A DNA stretch of 64,000 bases from JACTOJ01 sp032335695 (GTDB lineage: Bacteria; Bacillota; Clostridia; Clostridiales; Clostridiaceae), in contig NZ_JACTOJ010000016.1 in assembly GCF_032335695.1 (NCBI RefSeq), positions 1 through 64,000 on the forward strand, given 5' to 3'. The notes below the pieces were generated by a model. The model ran no database searches, was not told where the DNA came from, and was given only the letters and a program-made list of their open reading frames with translations. The number at the start of each line of letters is the position of its first letter. Position 1 is the stretch's first letter. Shown in pieces: positions 34,601 to 42,836 of the stretch. The position numbers and the translations under genes are program-made.

Positions 34601-36188
34601 TGAGATAGCTCGTGTAAGACATGCTAATCCTGGTATTGATTTAATATCACCACCTCCACACCATGATATATATTCTATAGAGGATTTGTCACAGCTGATT
34701 TTTGATTTAAAAAATGTAAATCCAAAGGCCAGAGTAAGTGTAAAATTAACAGCTGAAGTTGGAGTTGGAACTATAGCTGCTGGTGTTGCAAAGGCTCACG
34801 CTGATATGATATTAATAAGTGGACATGATGGAGGCACTGGAGCTTCACCACTATCTTCAATAAAGCATTGCGGTATTCCTTGGGAATTAGGACTCGCTGA
34901 ATCTCATCAAGTTTTAGTAATAAATAATTTGAGAAGCAGAGTAAGATTACAGACTGATGGCCAGTTAAGAACTGGAAAGGATATAGTTGTAGCAGCTATG
35001 CTTGGAGCAGAAGAATATGGTTTTGCATCTGTAGCATTGGTAGTGATGGGATGTACAATGCTTAGAAATTGTCATCTAAATACATGCGATATGGGGATAG
35101 CTACTCAAGATCCAGAATTAAGAAAGAAATTTAGAGGAAAACCTGAACATATAATTAATTTCTTTACTTTCTTAGCTCAGGAAGTAAGAGAATACATGGC
35201 TAAATTGGGTTTCAGAACAATAAATGAAATGATAGGAAGAACAGACAAACTTGAATTTAATAGCGCTATAAATCATTGGAAAGCTAAAAACCTTGATTTT
35301 TCACCTATATTATACAAGCCTGATATGCCATCAAGAATGAAATCCTATTGTGTAAAGAAACAAGATCATGGCATAGATGCTGTATTAGATATTAGACTGA
35401 TTCAGTGTGCTAAAGATGCTTTGGAAAATGGAAATAAAGTTACAGGTAATTTTGAAGTTAAAAACTTAAATAGAACAGTTGGAACTATGTTAAGTGGAGA
35501 AATTGCTAAAAAATATGGAAGCAAGGGGCTACCTGAAGACACAATAGTATTTAATTTTAAAGGAGCAGCAGGACAAAGCTTCGGTGCTTTTGGTGCTAGC
35601 GGGCTTACATTAATACTAGAAGGTGATGCTAATGATTATGTTGGCAAAGGGTTGTCAGGTGCTAAAATTGTGGTGAAAGCTCCTGAAAGCGCAACCTATA
35701 AGCAAGATGAAAATTTTATAGCAGGTAATACTATACTTTATGGAGCAACTTCTGGTAAGGTATTTATAAATGGATGTGTTGGTGAGAGATTTGCAGTAAG
35801 AAACAGCGGAGCTACAGCTGTAGTTGAAGGTGTAGGAGATCATTGCTGTGAATATATGACTGGCGGTAAAGTGGTGGTTCTTGGAAGATTCGGTAGAAAT
35901 TTTGCTGCTGGAATGAGTGGTGGAATTGCATATGTTTTAGATGAAGATGATAAGTTCGAAGAATATTGTAATCAGGAATTCGTAGAAATAAATGAATTGG
36001 AAGACGAAGAAGATTTAAATTCTTTACATGAGCTTATAAAAGAACACTATGAACTTACTAACAGCCAAAAAGCAAAATTAATTCTTGATGAATGGGAAGA
36101 TTATAAATGTAAGTTTAAAGAAGTAATCTCACCTATGTATAAGCAAATATTAAAATCCAAGAAATCACAGGAAAGGGTAGGTGCATAA
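31668..36188 (+). CDS. gltB: Glutamate synthase, large (alpha) subunit
   Basis: 1506 residues. Cys23 (KDSCGVGF) should become the N-terminal glutaminase nucleophile after removal of a 22-residue propeptide. Then come the central domain, the FMN/synthase domain (KPGEGGQLVGKKV, ISGHDGGTGASPLSSIKH), the [3Fe-4S] ligands Cys1129, Cys1135 and Cys1140, and the C-terminal beta-helix (GXXG-rich, for example GGKVVVLGRFGRNFAAGMSG). It makes two glutamates from glutamine and 2-oxoglutarate. AAGGAGGG SD. gltD follows after two bases. Confidence 0.98.
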   Translation: MNYKMGFPNPQGLYNPENEKDSCGVGFVANIDGKKSNDLVKNALKVLQNLTHRGAVGADPKTGDGAGILLQIPDEFFREQCKNIGIQLPDLGKYGVGMIFLPNEPAAKMQCEGIIERIIDAEGQEFLGWRDVPVENKVIGEIARGTEPSIKQVFVKSNFSNQIDFERKLYVIRKRIFNEVNKLVKSGSEYFYICSFSSRTIVYKGMFLAEQMHNYYLDLNDTSIKSSIAVVHQRYSTNTFPTWGLAQPFRYLAHNGEINTIRGNRNWMHAREGVLESDTLGEDLEKLFPIINEHGSDSESLDNILELLANDGRSLPHSMMMLVPQAWESDQVMNKERRAFYEYHGSLIEPWDGPAALVFTDGINVGATLDRNGLRPARYVVTKDGFVVLASEIGVLDFKQDTIMSKGKLKPGEMILIDTENGKLLRDEEIKNSVCKARDYVGIIDQNKFTLKDYEESEDINYFVNENIKERQNAFGYTIEDLNVIIGPMAENGKEPLGSMGNDAPLAVLSNKNQNLFEYFKQLFAQVTNPPIDPIREKNVMSLINYIGTQENILNKESGSNPFIEIENPILTNSEIAKIKDLKDKSFRTTVIPITFKYDTGVEGFKKSLNNICERTSKRISEGYNIIVLSDKKVDSYDAAIPSLLAVSAVHHHLIKEKTRSKISIIVETGEACETTHFALLLGYGATAVNPYLAYETIEQLSKENIIENVTVEKAINNYIKAVCGGLLKILSKMGICTLQSYHGAQIFEAIGLSKEFVDMYFKGTPSRIGGIGIEVVAEEVLTRHKNAFNNLRKPLKELESGGQYSWRQNGEYHLFNPLTISRLQQAVRQGKYEKFKEYTTLIDNQEEHLCTLRSLLKFKNCNPVPIEEVEPVSEIVKRFCTGAMSFGSISKEAHECIAIAMNRLGGKSNSGEGGEDSVRYIADENGDLRRSATKQVASARFGVTTEYLVNAEELQIKMAQGAKPGEGGQLVGKKVDSEIARVRHANPGIDLISPPPHHDIYSIEDLSQLIFDLKNVNPKARVSVKLTAEVGVGTIAAGVAKAHADMILISGHDGGTGASPLSSIKHCGIPWELGLAESHQVLVINNLRSRVRLQTDGQLRTGKDIVVAAMLGAEEYGFASVALVVMGCTMLRNCHLNTCDMGIATQDPELRKKFRGKPEHIINFFTFLAQEVREYMAKLGFRTINEMIGRTDKLEFNSAINHWKAKNLDFSPILYKPDMPSRMKSYCVKKQDHGIDAVLDIRLIQCAKDALENGNKVTGNFEVKNLNRTVGTMLSGEIAKKYGSKGLPEDTIVFNFKGAAGQSFGAFGASGLTLILEGDANDYVGKGLSGAKIVVKAPESATYKQDENFIAGNTILYGATSGKVFINGCVGERFAVRNSGATAVVEGVGDHCCEYMTGGKVVVLGRFGRNFAAGMSGGIAYVLDEDDKFEEYCNQEFVEINELEDEEDLNSLHELIKEHYELTNSQKAKLILDEWEDYKCKFKEVISPMYKQILKSKKSQERVGA

Positions 36189-36190
36189 TA

Positions 36191-37624
36191 ATGGGAAAAG
36201 TAACTGGTTTTAAGGAATTTCAAAGAGAAGCACCTGCCAAAAGAGCTATAGAGGAAAGAATAAAAGATTATAAGGAAATAACAATTTTACTTCCAAGTGA
36301 TAAGTTAAGAATGCAGGGAGCCAGATGCATGGATTGTGGAACTCCATTTTGTAACTGGGCATGCCCGCTAGGTAATCTAATTCCAGATTTTAATCACATG
36401 GTTTATAAAGGACAATGGAAACAAGCTTATGAAAGATTAGCGTTAACTAATCCTTTTCCTGAATTTACAGGAAGAGTATGTCCAGCACCCTGTGAAGGTT
36501 CTTGTACTTTAGGAGCTAATAATCTTCCTGTAACTATAGAACAATTAGAATTTGCCATAATAGAAAAAGCTTATGAGGAAGGTTGGGTAAAGGCTGATTC
36601 ACCAAGGGTTAGAACAGGAAAATATGTGGCTGTAATAGGATCTGGACCTTCAGGATTAGCTGTGGCATCAAAATTAAATTCCTACGGTCATTGGGTTACT
36701 GTGTTTGAAAAGGATGATGAAGTAGGAGGATTATTAAGATATGGTATACCGGATTTTAAATTAGAAAAAAGATTTGTTGAAAGAAGAGCAGACTTGATGA
36801 AAGCTGCAGGTATTACTTTTAAAACAAATTGTGAAGTTGGAGAGAATTATAGTGTTTATGAATTAAAAAGGAATTTTGATGCTATAGTTCTTACAGGTGG
36901 ATGTCAGGTGCCTAGAGACCTTTCTGTTGAAGGAAGAGAATTTGATGGCGTTCATTTTGCAATGGACTATTTAACTCAGCAAAATAGAAGAAACGCTAAT
37001 AAAAATATTGCCAGCAGAGAGATAAATGCAAAGGGTAAGACTGTGCTTGTAATAGGTGGAGGAGATACAGGATCTGACTGTATAGGAACAGCTATAAGGC
37101 AGGGGGCTAAAGAGGTATATCAGTATGAAATTATGCCTAAACCTCCTGTAGAAAGAGATGAGACTATGCCTTGGCCTGAATATCCAAGAACTCTTAAGAT
37201 ATCAACTTCTCATGAAGAAGGCTGTATAAGGGAATGGCTTGTTAATACAAAAAAGATTGAAGGAAAAGATGGAAAAGTAAAGGCTATTCATGGAGTGAAA
37301 GTTCAATGGATTAAGGACGAAGCCGGAAGAATGCGCATGGAAGAAGTTACAGGAACAGAATTCGTTCAGCAAGTTGACTTAGTAATTATAGCTATGGGAT
37401 TCGTAAAGCCAAAGCATATAGGTCTGCTAGAAGATTTAGGAGTTGAATTTGACGCTAGAGGAAATGTTAAGACGAATGACAAATATATGACTTCTGTTGA
37501 AGGCGTATTCTCAGCAGGAGACATGAGAACAGGTCAATCATTAGTTGTTAGAGCTTTAGCTGAAGGTGTGAAGTCAGCAGAAAGCGTAGATAAATATTTA
37601 ATGCCTGATGGCAGTGATTGGTAA
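36191..37624 (+). CDS. gltD: Glutamate synthase, small (beta) subunit
   Basis: 477 residues. The N-terminal cysteine clusters (CMDCGTPFCNWACPLGN and GRVCPAPCEGSCTLG) hold [4Fe-4S] centres. FAD binds at VIGSGPSGLAVA and NADPH at VIGGGDTGSDCIG. It passes electrons from NADPH to GltB. Translationally coupled to gltB and ended by a strong terminator. Confidence 0.98.
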   Translation: MGKVTGFKEFQREAPAKRAIEERIKDYKEITILLPSDKLRMQGARCMDCGTPFCNWACPLGNLIPDFNHMVYKGQWKQAYERLALTNPFPEFTGRVCPAPCEGSCTLGANNLPVTIEQLEFAIIEKAYEEGWVKADSPRVRTGKYVAVIGSGPSGLAVASKLNSYGHWVTVFEKDDEVGGLLRYGIPDFKLEKRFVERRADLMKAAGITFKTNCEVGENYSVYELKRNFDAIVLTGGCQVPRDLSVEGREFDGVHFAMDYLTQQNRRNANKNIASREINAKGKTVLVIGGGDTGSDCIGTAIRQGAKEVYQYEIMPKPPVERDETMPWPEYPRTLKISTSHEEGCIREWLVNTKKIEGKDGKVKAIHGVKVQWIKDEAGRMRMEEVTGTEFVQQVDLVIIAMGFVKPKHIGLLEDLGVEFDARGNVKTNDKYMTSVEGVFSAGDMRTGQSLVVRALAEGVKSAESVDKYLMPDGSDW

Positions 37625-37658
37625 AAACCTTGTTAAAATATTAATAACATTCATGTCA

Positions 37659-37700
37659 TAAAAAATAGGTAGCTTTTAATAGGTTACCTATTTTTTATGT
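37659..37700 (+). terminator. Terminator of gltBD
   Basis: TAAAAAATAGGTA (37659-37671) and TACCTATTTTTTA (37685-37697): 13-bp perfect stem, 13-nt loop. Confidence 0.9.
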
Positions 37701-37865
37701 TTATAAAAATTTTTGGGGATCACTTATCCGATTACCAAAATAATAATTTACAAAAGTATGAATTTTATAGCTTTTTGGCTTTAAGTGAATAATATCAAGC
37801 AATTCAGCATAGGTGTGTTTTTCAACATTAAAAAAATTATAGTATATATTTCTTTTGTGTAAACG
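37701..37865 (-). pseudogene. Candidate gene remnant (54-codon open frame, no start)
   Basis: On the minus strand a frame runs open from 37865 to a TAA at 37701-37703. Its last 42 codons read like real protein (for example HTYAELLDIIHLKPKSYKIH and FGNRISDPQKF), with a codon mix like its neighbours. There is no in-frame ATG, GTG or TTG with an SD before it, and a stop lies just upstream. I do not recognise the family. It may be the tail of a decayed gene, or a chance frame. Confidence 0.35.
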
Positions 37866-38074
37866 TTATTTTGATAAATTGTTAAAAATATCAGCATAAA
37901 ATAGTTATAGCAATAATATAAGTATTTGTGGTTATAATTTAATTATGGAAATGATAAATAATAAAATTCAATAATAAAAATTAATAAAAACAACTAAATA
38001 TGACGGATAATTAATTTAACAATACATAATAAAAAAATAAGGGTATATGGAGATTGAATTATGGAGGTATTTTT
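37866..38074. other. AT-rich non-coding stretch
   Basis: Between the possible remnant and the next small gene I see no further frame, hairpin or repeat. A GGTTATAATT (TATAAT about 37934-37939) could be a -10 element for the small gene, but no good -35 accompanies it. Confidence 0.4.
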
Positions 38075-38275
38075 ATGACAATGAGAGTAAAAGTAGATAG
38101 CGTCGTTGGACAAATAAAGGAGCCCTGTGGGCGATTCCAGGCAGGAGATATGGTAAGTATAGTTAAGTTCAAAATATCTAAATATGATTTTAACAGCAGC
38201 AAAGTTTGCGTAAAGGATGAATATGGACACTATTGGCTTGATACAAATAAGGTGGAGCTTGTGATAGAAAAATAA
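38075..38275 (+). CDS. Small conserved-looking hypothetical protein (66 aa)
   Basis: 66 residues, basic and soluble, with two cysteines and a likely small beta fold: alternating hydrophobics in MRVKVDSVVGQI and KVCVKDEYGHYWLD. The ATG at 38075 follows GGAGG by 7 nt, and codon use looks coding. Family not recognised. It stands alone between the gltBD terminator region and a lipoprotein gene. Function unknown. Confidence 0.65.
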   Translation: MTMRVKVDSVVGQIKEPCGRFQAGDMVSIVKFKISKYDFNSSKVCVKDEYGHYWLDTNKVELVIEK

Positions 38276-38442
38276 ATTTATATATTTAATGTAAATATAA
38301 AATCCAGTGTGATTAGCATGAAATAGTTATAAGCTCTAATTGCATTGGATAATTTTATGCACTATATAATTTCAGTAAAAAGGTTTAAAATGCGATAATA
38401 TGGTAAAAATTCATTTTATAAATAGAAATTTAAGAGGTGAAT

Positions 38443-39330
38443 ATGAATAAACATAAAAAAGCGTACATATTATTCGCAGTATTTTTTTTAATTAATATAT
38501 TGACTGCATGCGGTAGTGAAAAAAGTAATTATGATAGAGATAACAATAAATTATTTATTCACTATTTAGATGTAGGCCAAGGGGATAGTATGCTAATAGA
38601 ACAAGGTAGCCATGCCATGCTAATTGATGCTGGAAAACCAGAATATGCTGAAAAGGTGAAGCAGTATATAAAAAATGAAAAAATAGAAAATTTGGATTAT
38701 GTAATAGGAACTCACCCTCACGATGATCATATCGGAGGAATGAAAACTATAGTTAGGCAGTTTAATATAAATAAGGTTTTTATGCCTAAAATAACTGCAA
38801 CTACAGATTCTTTTAAAGATATGATAGAGGCGATAAGAAATAAAAATAAAAAAATTAACGTGCCTAAGAGTGGAGAAAATTTTTATTTAGGTAAAGCAAG
38901 TGTTACAATATTAGCACCTAATAGCAGTTCTTATGACGATTTAAATAATTATTCTATAGTAATAAAAATGAAGTTTGGAAATAATTCATTTTTGTTTGAA
39001 GGGGATGCGGAAAAATTATCCGAAAATGAGATATTGAGCTCAGGGGAAGACATTTCTGCAGATGTTATAAAAATAGGACATCATGGAAGTTCGTCTTCTA
39101 CATCTAAAGAATATTTAGAAAGGGTAAATCCAAAGTTTGCGGTAATAAGCTGTGGAAAAAATAATGATTATGGTCATCCGCATAAGGCTACTGTTGAAAC
39201 TTTAAAGAATAAAAATATAGAGCTTTACAGGACGGATGAATGTGGAGATGTAGTATGCATTAGTGATGGAAATAAGATAAAATTTAATGTTAAACCTGGG
39301 GATTATCGATATGGTAAAGAAAAGAAATAG
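38443..39330 (+). CDS. Secreted ComEC-like metallo-beta-lactamase-fold lipoprotein
   Basis: 295 residues. The N-terminus has a signal and lipobox LTAC (Cys23). The rest is the MBL fold found at the C-terminus of the DNA-uptake protein ComEC: LDVGQGDSMLIE, GTHPHDDHIGG, FEGDAE, IGHHGSSSSTS and YGHPH. Metal ligands are intact. ComEC's MBL domain is thought to degrade the non-transported DNA strand, so an anchored extracellular nuclease or phosphodiesterase is plausible. The ATG at 38443 follows AGAGGTG; an earlier in-frame GTG lies inside that SD. There are no competence genes nearby. Confidence 0.85.
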   Translation: MNKHKKAYILFAVFFLINILTACGSEKSNYDRDNNKLFIHYLDVGQGDSMLIEQGSHAMLIDAGKPEYAEKVKQYIKNEKIENLDYVIGTHPHDDHIGGMKTIVRQFNINKVFMPKITATTDSFKDMIEAIRNKNKKINVPKSGENFYLGKASVTILAPNSSSYDDLNNYSIVIKMKFGNNSFLFEGDAEKLSENEILSSGEDISADVIKIGHHGSSSSTSKEYLERVNPKFAVISCGKNNDYGHPHKATVETLKNKNIELYRTDECGDVVCISDGNKIKFNVKPGDYRYGKEKK

Positions 39331-39371
39331 AAGGAGCTGCTGCATAACGCATAAAAGTTCAGAATAACATG

Positions 39372-39422
39372 AAAACCATGCATAAATAGATATGTAATTA
39401 GCCTATTATGCATGGTTTTAGT
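39372..39422. terminator. Bidirectional terminator
   Basis: AAAACCATGCATA (39372-39384) pairs perfectly with TATGCATGGTTTT (39407-39419), with an inner AATAG/CTATT. It separates the lipoprotein gene (+) from the ferritin-like gene (-). Confidence 0.75.
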
Positions 39423-39460
39423 TATATTACATTAATTAATTTTGTTTTGCGATAGCTTCA

Positions 39461-40282
39461 TTACTTCCAATATTCTTTGGCTTCTTTTTCTAATTTTGCA
39501 AGTCTTGTGTAATAATCTGGATACTCCATTAAATGTGCTAAGGCGATTTTCGCAGTTAGTATAGGATTGTCATCAGTAATATTAGTAATAGGATTTATTC
39601 TACCATGCTCTAATTCTGTATCTAAACCCATTCTAAATTGTTCTAGGTCAAATTTACTAGCATTAAAATCAATTCGTAAGGCCCTGGCTATTTCTCTAGC
39701 TTCTTCCGTGCTGAAGCTTCCTTTTGGTTTAATAGGCTTATCAGAAATAGATCTATTTAAATTAACAGAGTTTCGAGGAAAATCTGCAACTCTTTTTGAA
39801 TTGCCTAGATTGATAGATAAAATGTAATCATATTTATCTGCATGCTTAAGTTCATCTGTAAGTATTTCAAATACCATATCCCGATAATATTCATTTGGAA
39901 GGCCTGCTCGTATATCCCTATATCTTTCTACAGCAGCTAATTCTCCAAACTTAGCCTTTTTTATCCCATCTAAATAGGTTTTTGGCTTTTCAAATTTAAC
40001 ATTTGAAGGAGAAGAAACTGGCTTTTTTGTATAAAATGAATAGATTTCTCTAAAGTATTTATTATGTTTTATTTCATCATCACGTATACTTTGAATAATA
40101 TTTTTTTCTTCGGCTGTTGGAGCTATATTTAGAAGATAATCATAGAACAGCTCATCTTCTTTTTCGTCTTGAATAGATTCGAAAATTGATTTTATTGCAC
40201 TATCAAAACTTTTATAGGTTTTTGACATGTGAGAAAAGTTTGGATTAAAATTTGGCATAAAAGATGGCAAGAAATCACTCAT
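39461..40282 (-). CDS. Ferritin-like domain fused to DUF5661
   Basis: 273 residues. Residues about 20-165 form a ferritin/rubrerythrin-like four-helix bundle with carboxylate-His pairs: EDELFYDYL, SIRDDEIKHNKYF, GELAAVERYRD and ILTDELKHADKYDY, fitting a di-iron or di-manganese site. Residues about 195-273 resemble DUF5661 (TELEHGRINPITNITDD, AHLMEYPDYYTRL). The N-terminus is a Pro/Phe/Asn-rich stretch. GGAGG lies 6 nt before the ATG. The role is unknown; a peroxide- or metal-handling function, possibly in spores, is only a guess. Confidence 0.7.
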   Translation of the reverse strand: MSDFLPSFMPNFNPNFSHMSKTYKSFDSAIKSIFESIQDEKEDELFYDYLLNIAPTAEEKNIIQSIRDDEIKHNKYFREIYSFYTKKPVSSPSNVKFEKPKTYLDGIKKAKFGELAAVERYRDIRAGLPNEYYRDMVFEILTDELKHADKYDYILSINLGNSKRVADFPRNSVNLNRSISDKPIKPKGSFSTEEAREIARALRIDFNASKFDLEQFRMGLDTELEHGRINPITNITDDNPILTAKIALAHLMEYPDYYTRLAKLEKEAKEYWK

Positions 40283-40347
40283 AAAAATCCTCCATAAGGT
40301 ACTTACAGAATTATCTTATGGAAAATCCTTAGAAAATGATACTTCAT

Positions 40348-41067
40348 TTATCTAAATCTCTTATAAAAGTGGAAATTTGTTTTTATATGCAATAATAATC
40401 TAAATAATTTTGAGTGTAATATTGGAGGCATAATCATACTACGCAAGTTAGAAGTGCTCAAAAATATTATTACGCCAGATAAAATAATACCAACACTTAA
40501 AATTTTATTTATCATAGGCAAAATTTTATTATTAAGATGCTTGTTTAAGTTTAAAGCTAAAAAGACTATTACAAACCACCATCCCATACTGGCTAAAAAC
40601 ACTCCTATAATTATAAGAAATTTACTTTCAAAACCCTTATCTAGCAGAGATATATTAGAGCCTGTAAAAACTGCTATAAAAGAGAAAATCGTAGCAGGAT
40701 TAGCTAAAGCCAATATAAGCGTAGAAAAAAATATCTTTACTGATGATTTGGATGTAGAGTAATTTGAATTTTTTTTAGATGCTGCTGCTTGAGAATTAAA
40801 CATATGTATACCAAAAAAAATCATTACAATTCCACCTATAAAATGTAAATAGAGGGTATTTGAAATTAGTAATCTATAGATTGTATCAATTCCTAGCAAT
40901 GCAATAATTGCAAAAATTGTATCTGCTATGGCAGATCCGAGACCAGATATTAAACCAGACTTACGTCCATAATTTAAGGTGTTATCTAGGCATAAAGCTC
41001 CTATGGGGCCTAAAGGCATTCCGGTTATAAATCCTATTACAAATCCTTTAAATAAAAATCTAATCAT
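40348..41067 (-). CDS. LysE-family amino-acid exporter
   Basis: 239 residues, about six hydrophobic segments. The N-terminal GFITGMPLGPIGALCLDNTL is the LysE/RhtB signature region, and GGIVMIFFGIHMF is typical of TM3. It probably exports an amino acid; the substrate is unknown. The ATG at 41067 is chosen because GGAAGTG lies 6 nt before it; an upstream ATG overlaps that SD. The C-terminal tail is basic. Confidence 0.85.
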   Translation of the reverse strand: MIRFLFKGFVIGFITGMPLGPIGALCLDNTLNYGRKSGLISGLGSAIADTIFAIIALLGIDTIYRLLISNTLYLHFIGGIVMIFFGIHMFNSQAAASKKNSNYSTSKSSVKIFFSTLILALANPATIFSFIAVFTGSNISLLDKGFESKFLIIIGVFLASMGWWFVIVFLALNLNKHLNNKILPMINKILSVGIILSGVIIFLSTSNLRSMIMPPILHSKLFRLLLHIKTNFHFYKRFR

Positions 41068-41214
41068 GCATATCACTTCCAATGAATTTTACTGTAATAA
41101 TATTATATTCCTTTGAAAAGGTTTTATCCAAAAATGTGTTGATAAAAAATGATATTTGTAGTATTTTATGTCTATAAAAAGATATATAAATACAGCGTAA
41201 GGAGAGAAGCATAT

Positions 41215-41760
41215 ATGAAACTGTTTTTTATTTCTGATATTCATGGATCAATATATTATTTGAAAAAAGCATTTGAATGCTTTAAGCAGGAAAGAGCTGA
41301 TGGAATAATACTTCTTGGAGATTCTTTATATCATGGACCTAGAAATCCGCTGCCTAAAGAATATAATCCTAAAGAAGTTTCTGATTTGCTTAATGAGTAC
41401 AAAGAAAATATAATTGCAGTGAGAGGAAATTGTGATAGTGAAGTAGACGCAGCGCTTTTAAATTATCCTATGATGAGCGATTATTCCTTTATACTTTTCG
41501 GTGAAAGAAGGGTTTTCTTAACACATGGACATTTATATAATCCAGATAAGCTGCCGGCATTAAAGCAGGGAGATATATTTGCTTATGGACATACTCATAT
41601 TTATCAAGCTGAAAATGTAAATGGGATATTCTTGATAAATCCAGGCTCTGTATCACTACCTAAGGCTGGAAACACACATACATATGGTATATTAAGGGAA
41701 AGTTCCTTTGAAATAAAAGATTTAGAAGGAAAAGAAATAAAGAAATTACATATAGAATGA
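41215..41760 (+). CDS. yfcE: YfcE-type metallophosphodiesterase
   Basis: 181 residues. Motifs: ISDIHGSIYYL, ILLGDSLYHGPRNP, VRGNCDSEVDA, LTHGHLYNPD, YGHTHIYQ and INPGSVSLPK, a full set for the YfcE/MJ0936 family. E. coli YfcE cleaves phosphodiesters in vitro; its cell role is unclear. The ATG at 41215 follows AAGGAGAG; an upstream ATG 66 nt earlier adds a hydrophobic but SD-less extension. Confidence 0.88.
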   Translation: MKLFFISDIHGSIYYLKKAFECFKQERADGIILLGDSLYHGPRNPLPKEYNPKEVSDLLNEYKENIIAVRGNCDSEVDAALLNYPMMSDYSFILFGERRVFLTHGHLYNPDKLPALKQGDIFAYGHTHIYQAENVNGIFLINPGSVSLPKAGNTHTYGILRESSFEIKDLEGKEIKKLHIE

Positions 41761-41786
41761 AAGAGGCTTAAAAAGCCTCTTTACTA
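41759..41786. terminator. Bidirectional terminator between yfcE and potD
   Basis: AAAGAGGCTT and AAGCCTCTTT form a tight stem with a very short loop, T- and A-rich flanks on both sides, overlapping both stop codons. Confidence 0.85.
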
Positions 41787-42836
41787 TTTTGAAGTTATAG
41801 TAATCCAAGCATCACTATATAATTTTCTAGCATCGCCTAAATCTGTGAATACCTCGCAGGTATCTAAAACAGATTTATCAGGATATGCAGATTTATCGGA
41901 TTTTATTTCATCTCCCAATAAATCTAGGGTTGCTTTATTAGGTGTAGCGTAACCTACATAATCAACATTTTTCTTATTTACTTTAGCATCTAATAAGTAA
42001 TTTATAAATTTTTCTGTCTCTGTTTTATGTTTGCTGCTTTTAGGAATTGCCCAAGCATCAAACCATAGATTTGAACCTTCTTTTGGTATTGCATAAGCAA
42101 ATTTATTAGGATTTTCTTTTATTAATACCTCTGCGTCTCCAGAATACATTACGGCTATATGTTTCTCACCGCTTCTCATAGAATCTTTTACTTGGTCTCC
42201 TACATATACAGGGTTTATATCACTTTTTTGTTTAAGAAGTTCATCTGTAGCTTTTTTTATTTCATCAGTTTTAGTTGAGTTTAATGAATATCCTAGACGT
42301 TTTAAAGAGATTCCTATTGAATTTCTCATATCATCAGACATGAATATATCATTTTTGTATTTTTTATCCCAAAGTACATTCCAGCTGTCTATGGTGTTTT
42401 TTATGCTTGTTTTATCATAAAGAATTCCTATAGTTCCCCAAAGGTATGGAACTGTATATTTGTTTTGAGGATCATAGGAAAGTCCTTTGTACTTGTCATC
42501 TATATTTGAATAGTTTGGAAGCTTGGAAAAATCTATTTCCTGAAGCAATCCTTCTTTTATCATTCTATCTGCCATGTAATCTGAAGGACAGATTAAATCA
42601 TAGCTGCTAGTATTTGATTTTATTTTTTCATACATTTCTTCGTTAGTAGCATAGGTTTCATAATTTACCTTTATTCCTGTCTGTTTAGTGAAATCTTTAA
42701 GTATGCTTTCGTCAATATATTCTCCCCAATTAAATACATTTATTGTCACAGTGGAGCTTTTGCTGCAGCCTGAAAAAAGAGCAAGAACAATAGCTGCTAT
42801 AGCTATAAAAGAAACTAGTTTAGTAAATATTTTCAT
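41784..42836 (-). CDS. potD: Spermidine/putrescine-binding lipoprotein PotD
   Basis: 350 residues. A signal peptide with lipobox FSGC (Cys24) anchors it outside the membrane. The mature part (VFNWGEYIDESILKDFTKQT, DLICPSDYMADRMIKEG, GTIGILYDK) is the PotD/PotF solute-binding fold. It captures polyamines and delivers them to PotBC. AAGGAGG SD; its ATG overlaps the potC stop (TAATG). Last gene of the operon. Confidence 0.95.
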   Translation of the reverse strand: MKIFTKLVSFIAIAAIVLALFSGCSKSSTVTINVFNWGEYIDESILKDFTKQTGIKVNYETYATNEEMYEKIKSNTSSYDLICPSDYMADRMIKEGLLQEIDFSKLPNYSNIDDKYKGLSYDPQNKYTVPYLWGTIGILYDKTSIKNTIDSWNVLWDKKYKNDIFMSDDMRNSIGISLKRLGYSLNSTKTDEIKKATDELLKQKSDINPVYVGDQVKDSMRSGEKHIAVMYSGDAEVLIKENPNKFAYAIPKEGSNLWFDAWAIPKSSKHKTETEKFINYLLDAKVNKKNVDYVGYATPNKATLDLLGDEIKSDKSAYPDKSVLDTCEVFTDLGDARKLYSDAWITITSK

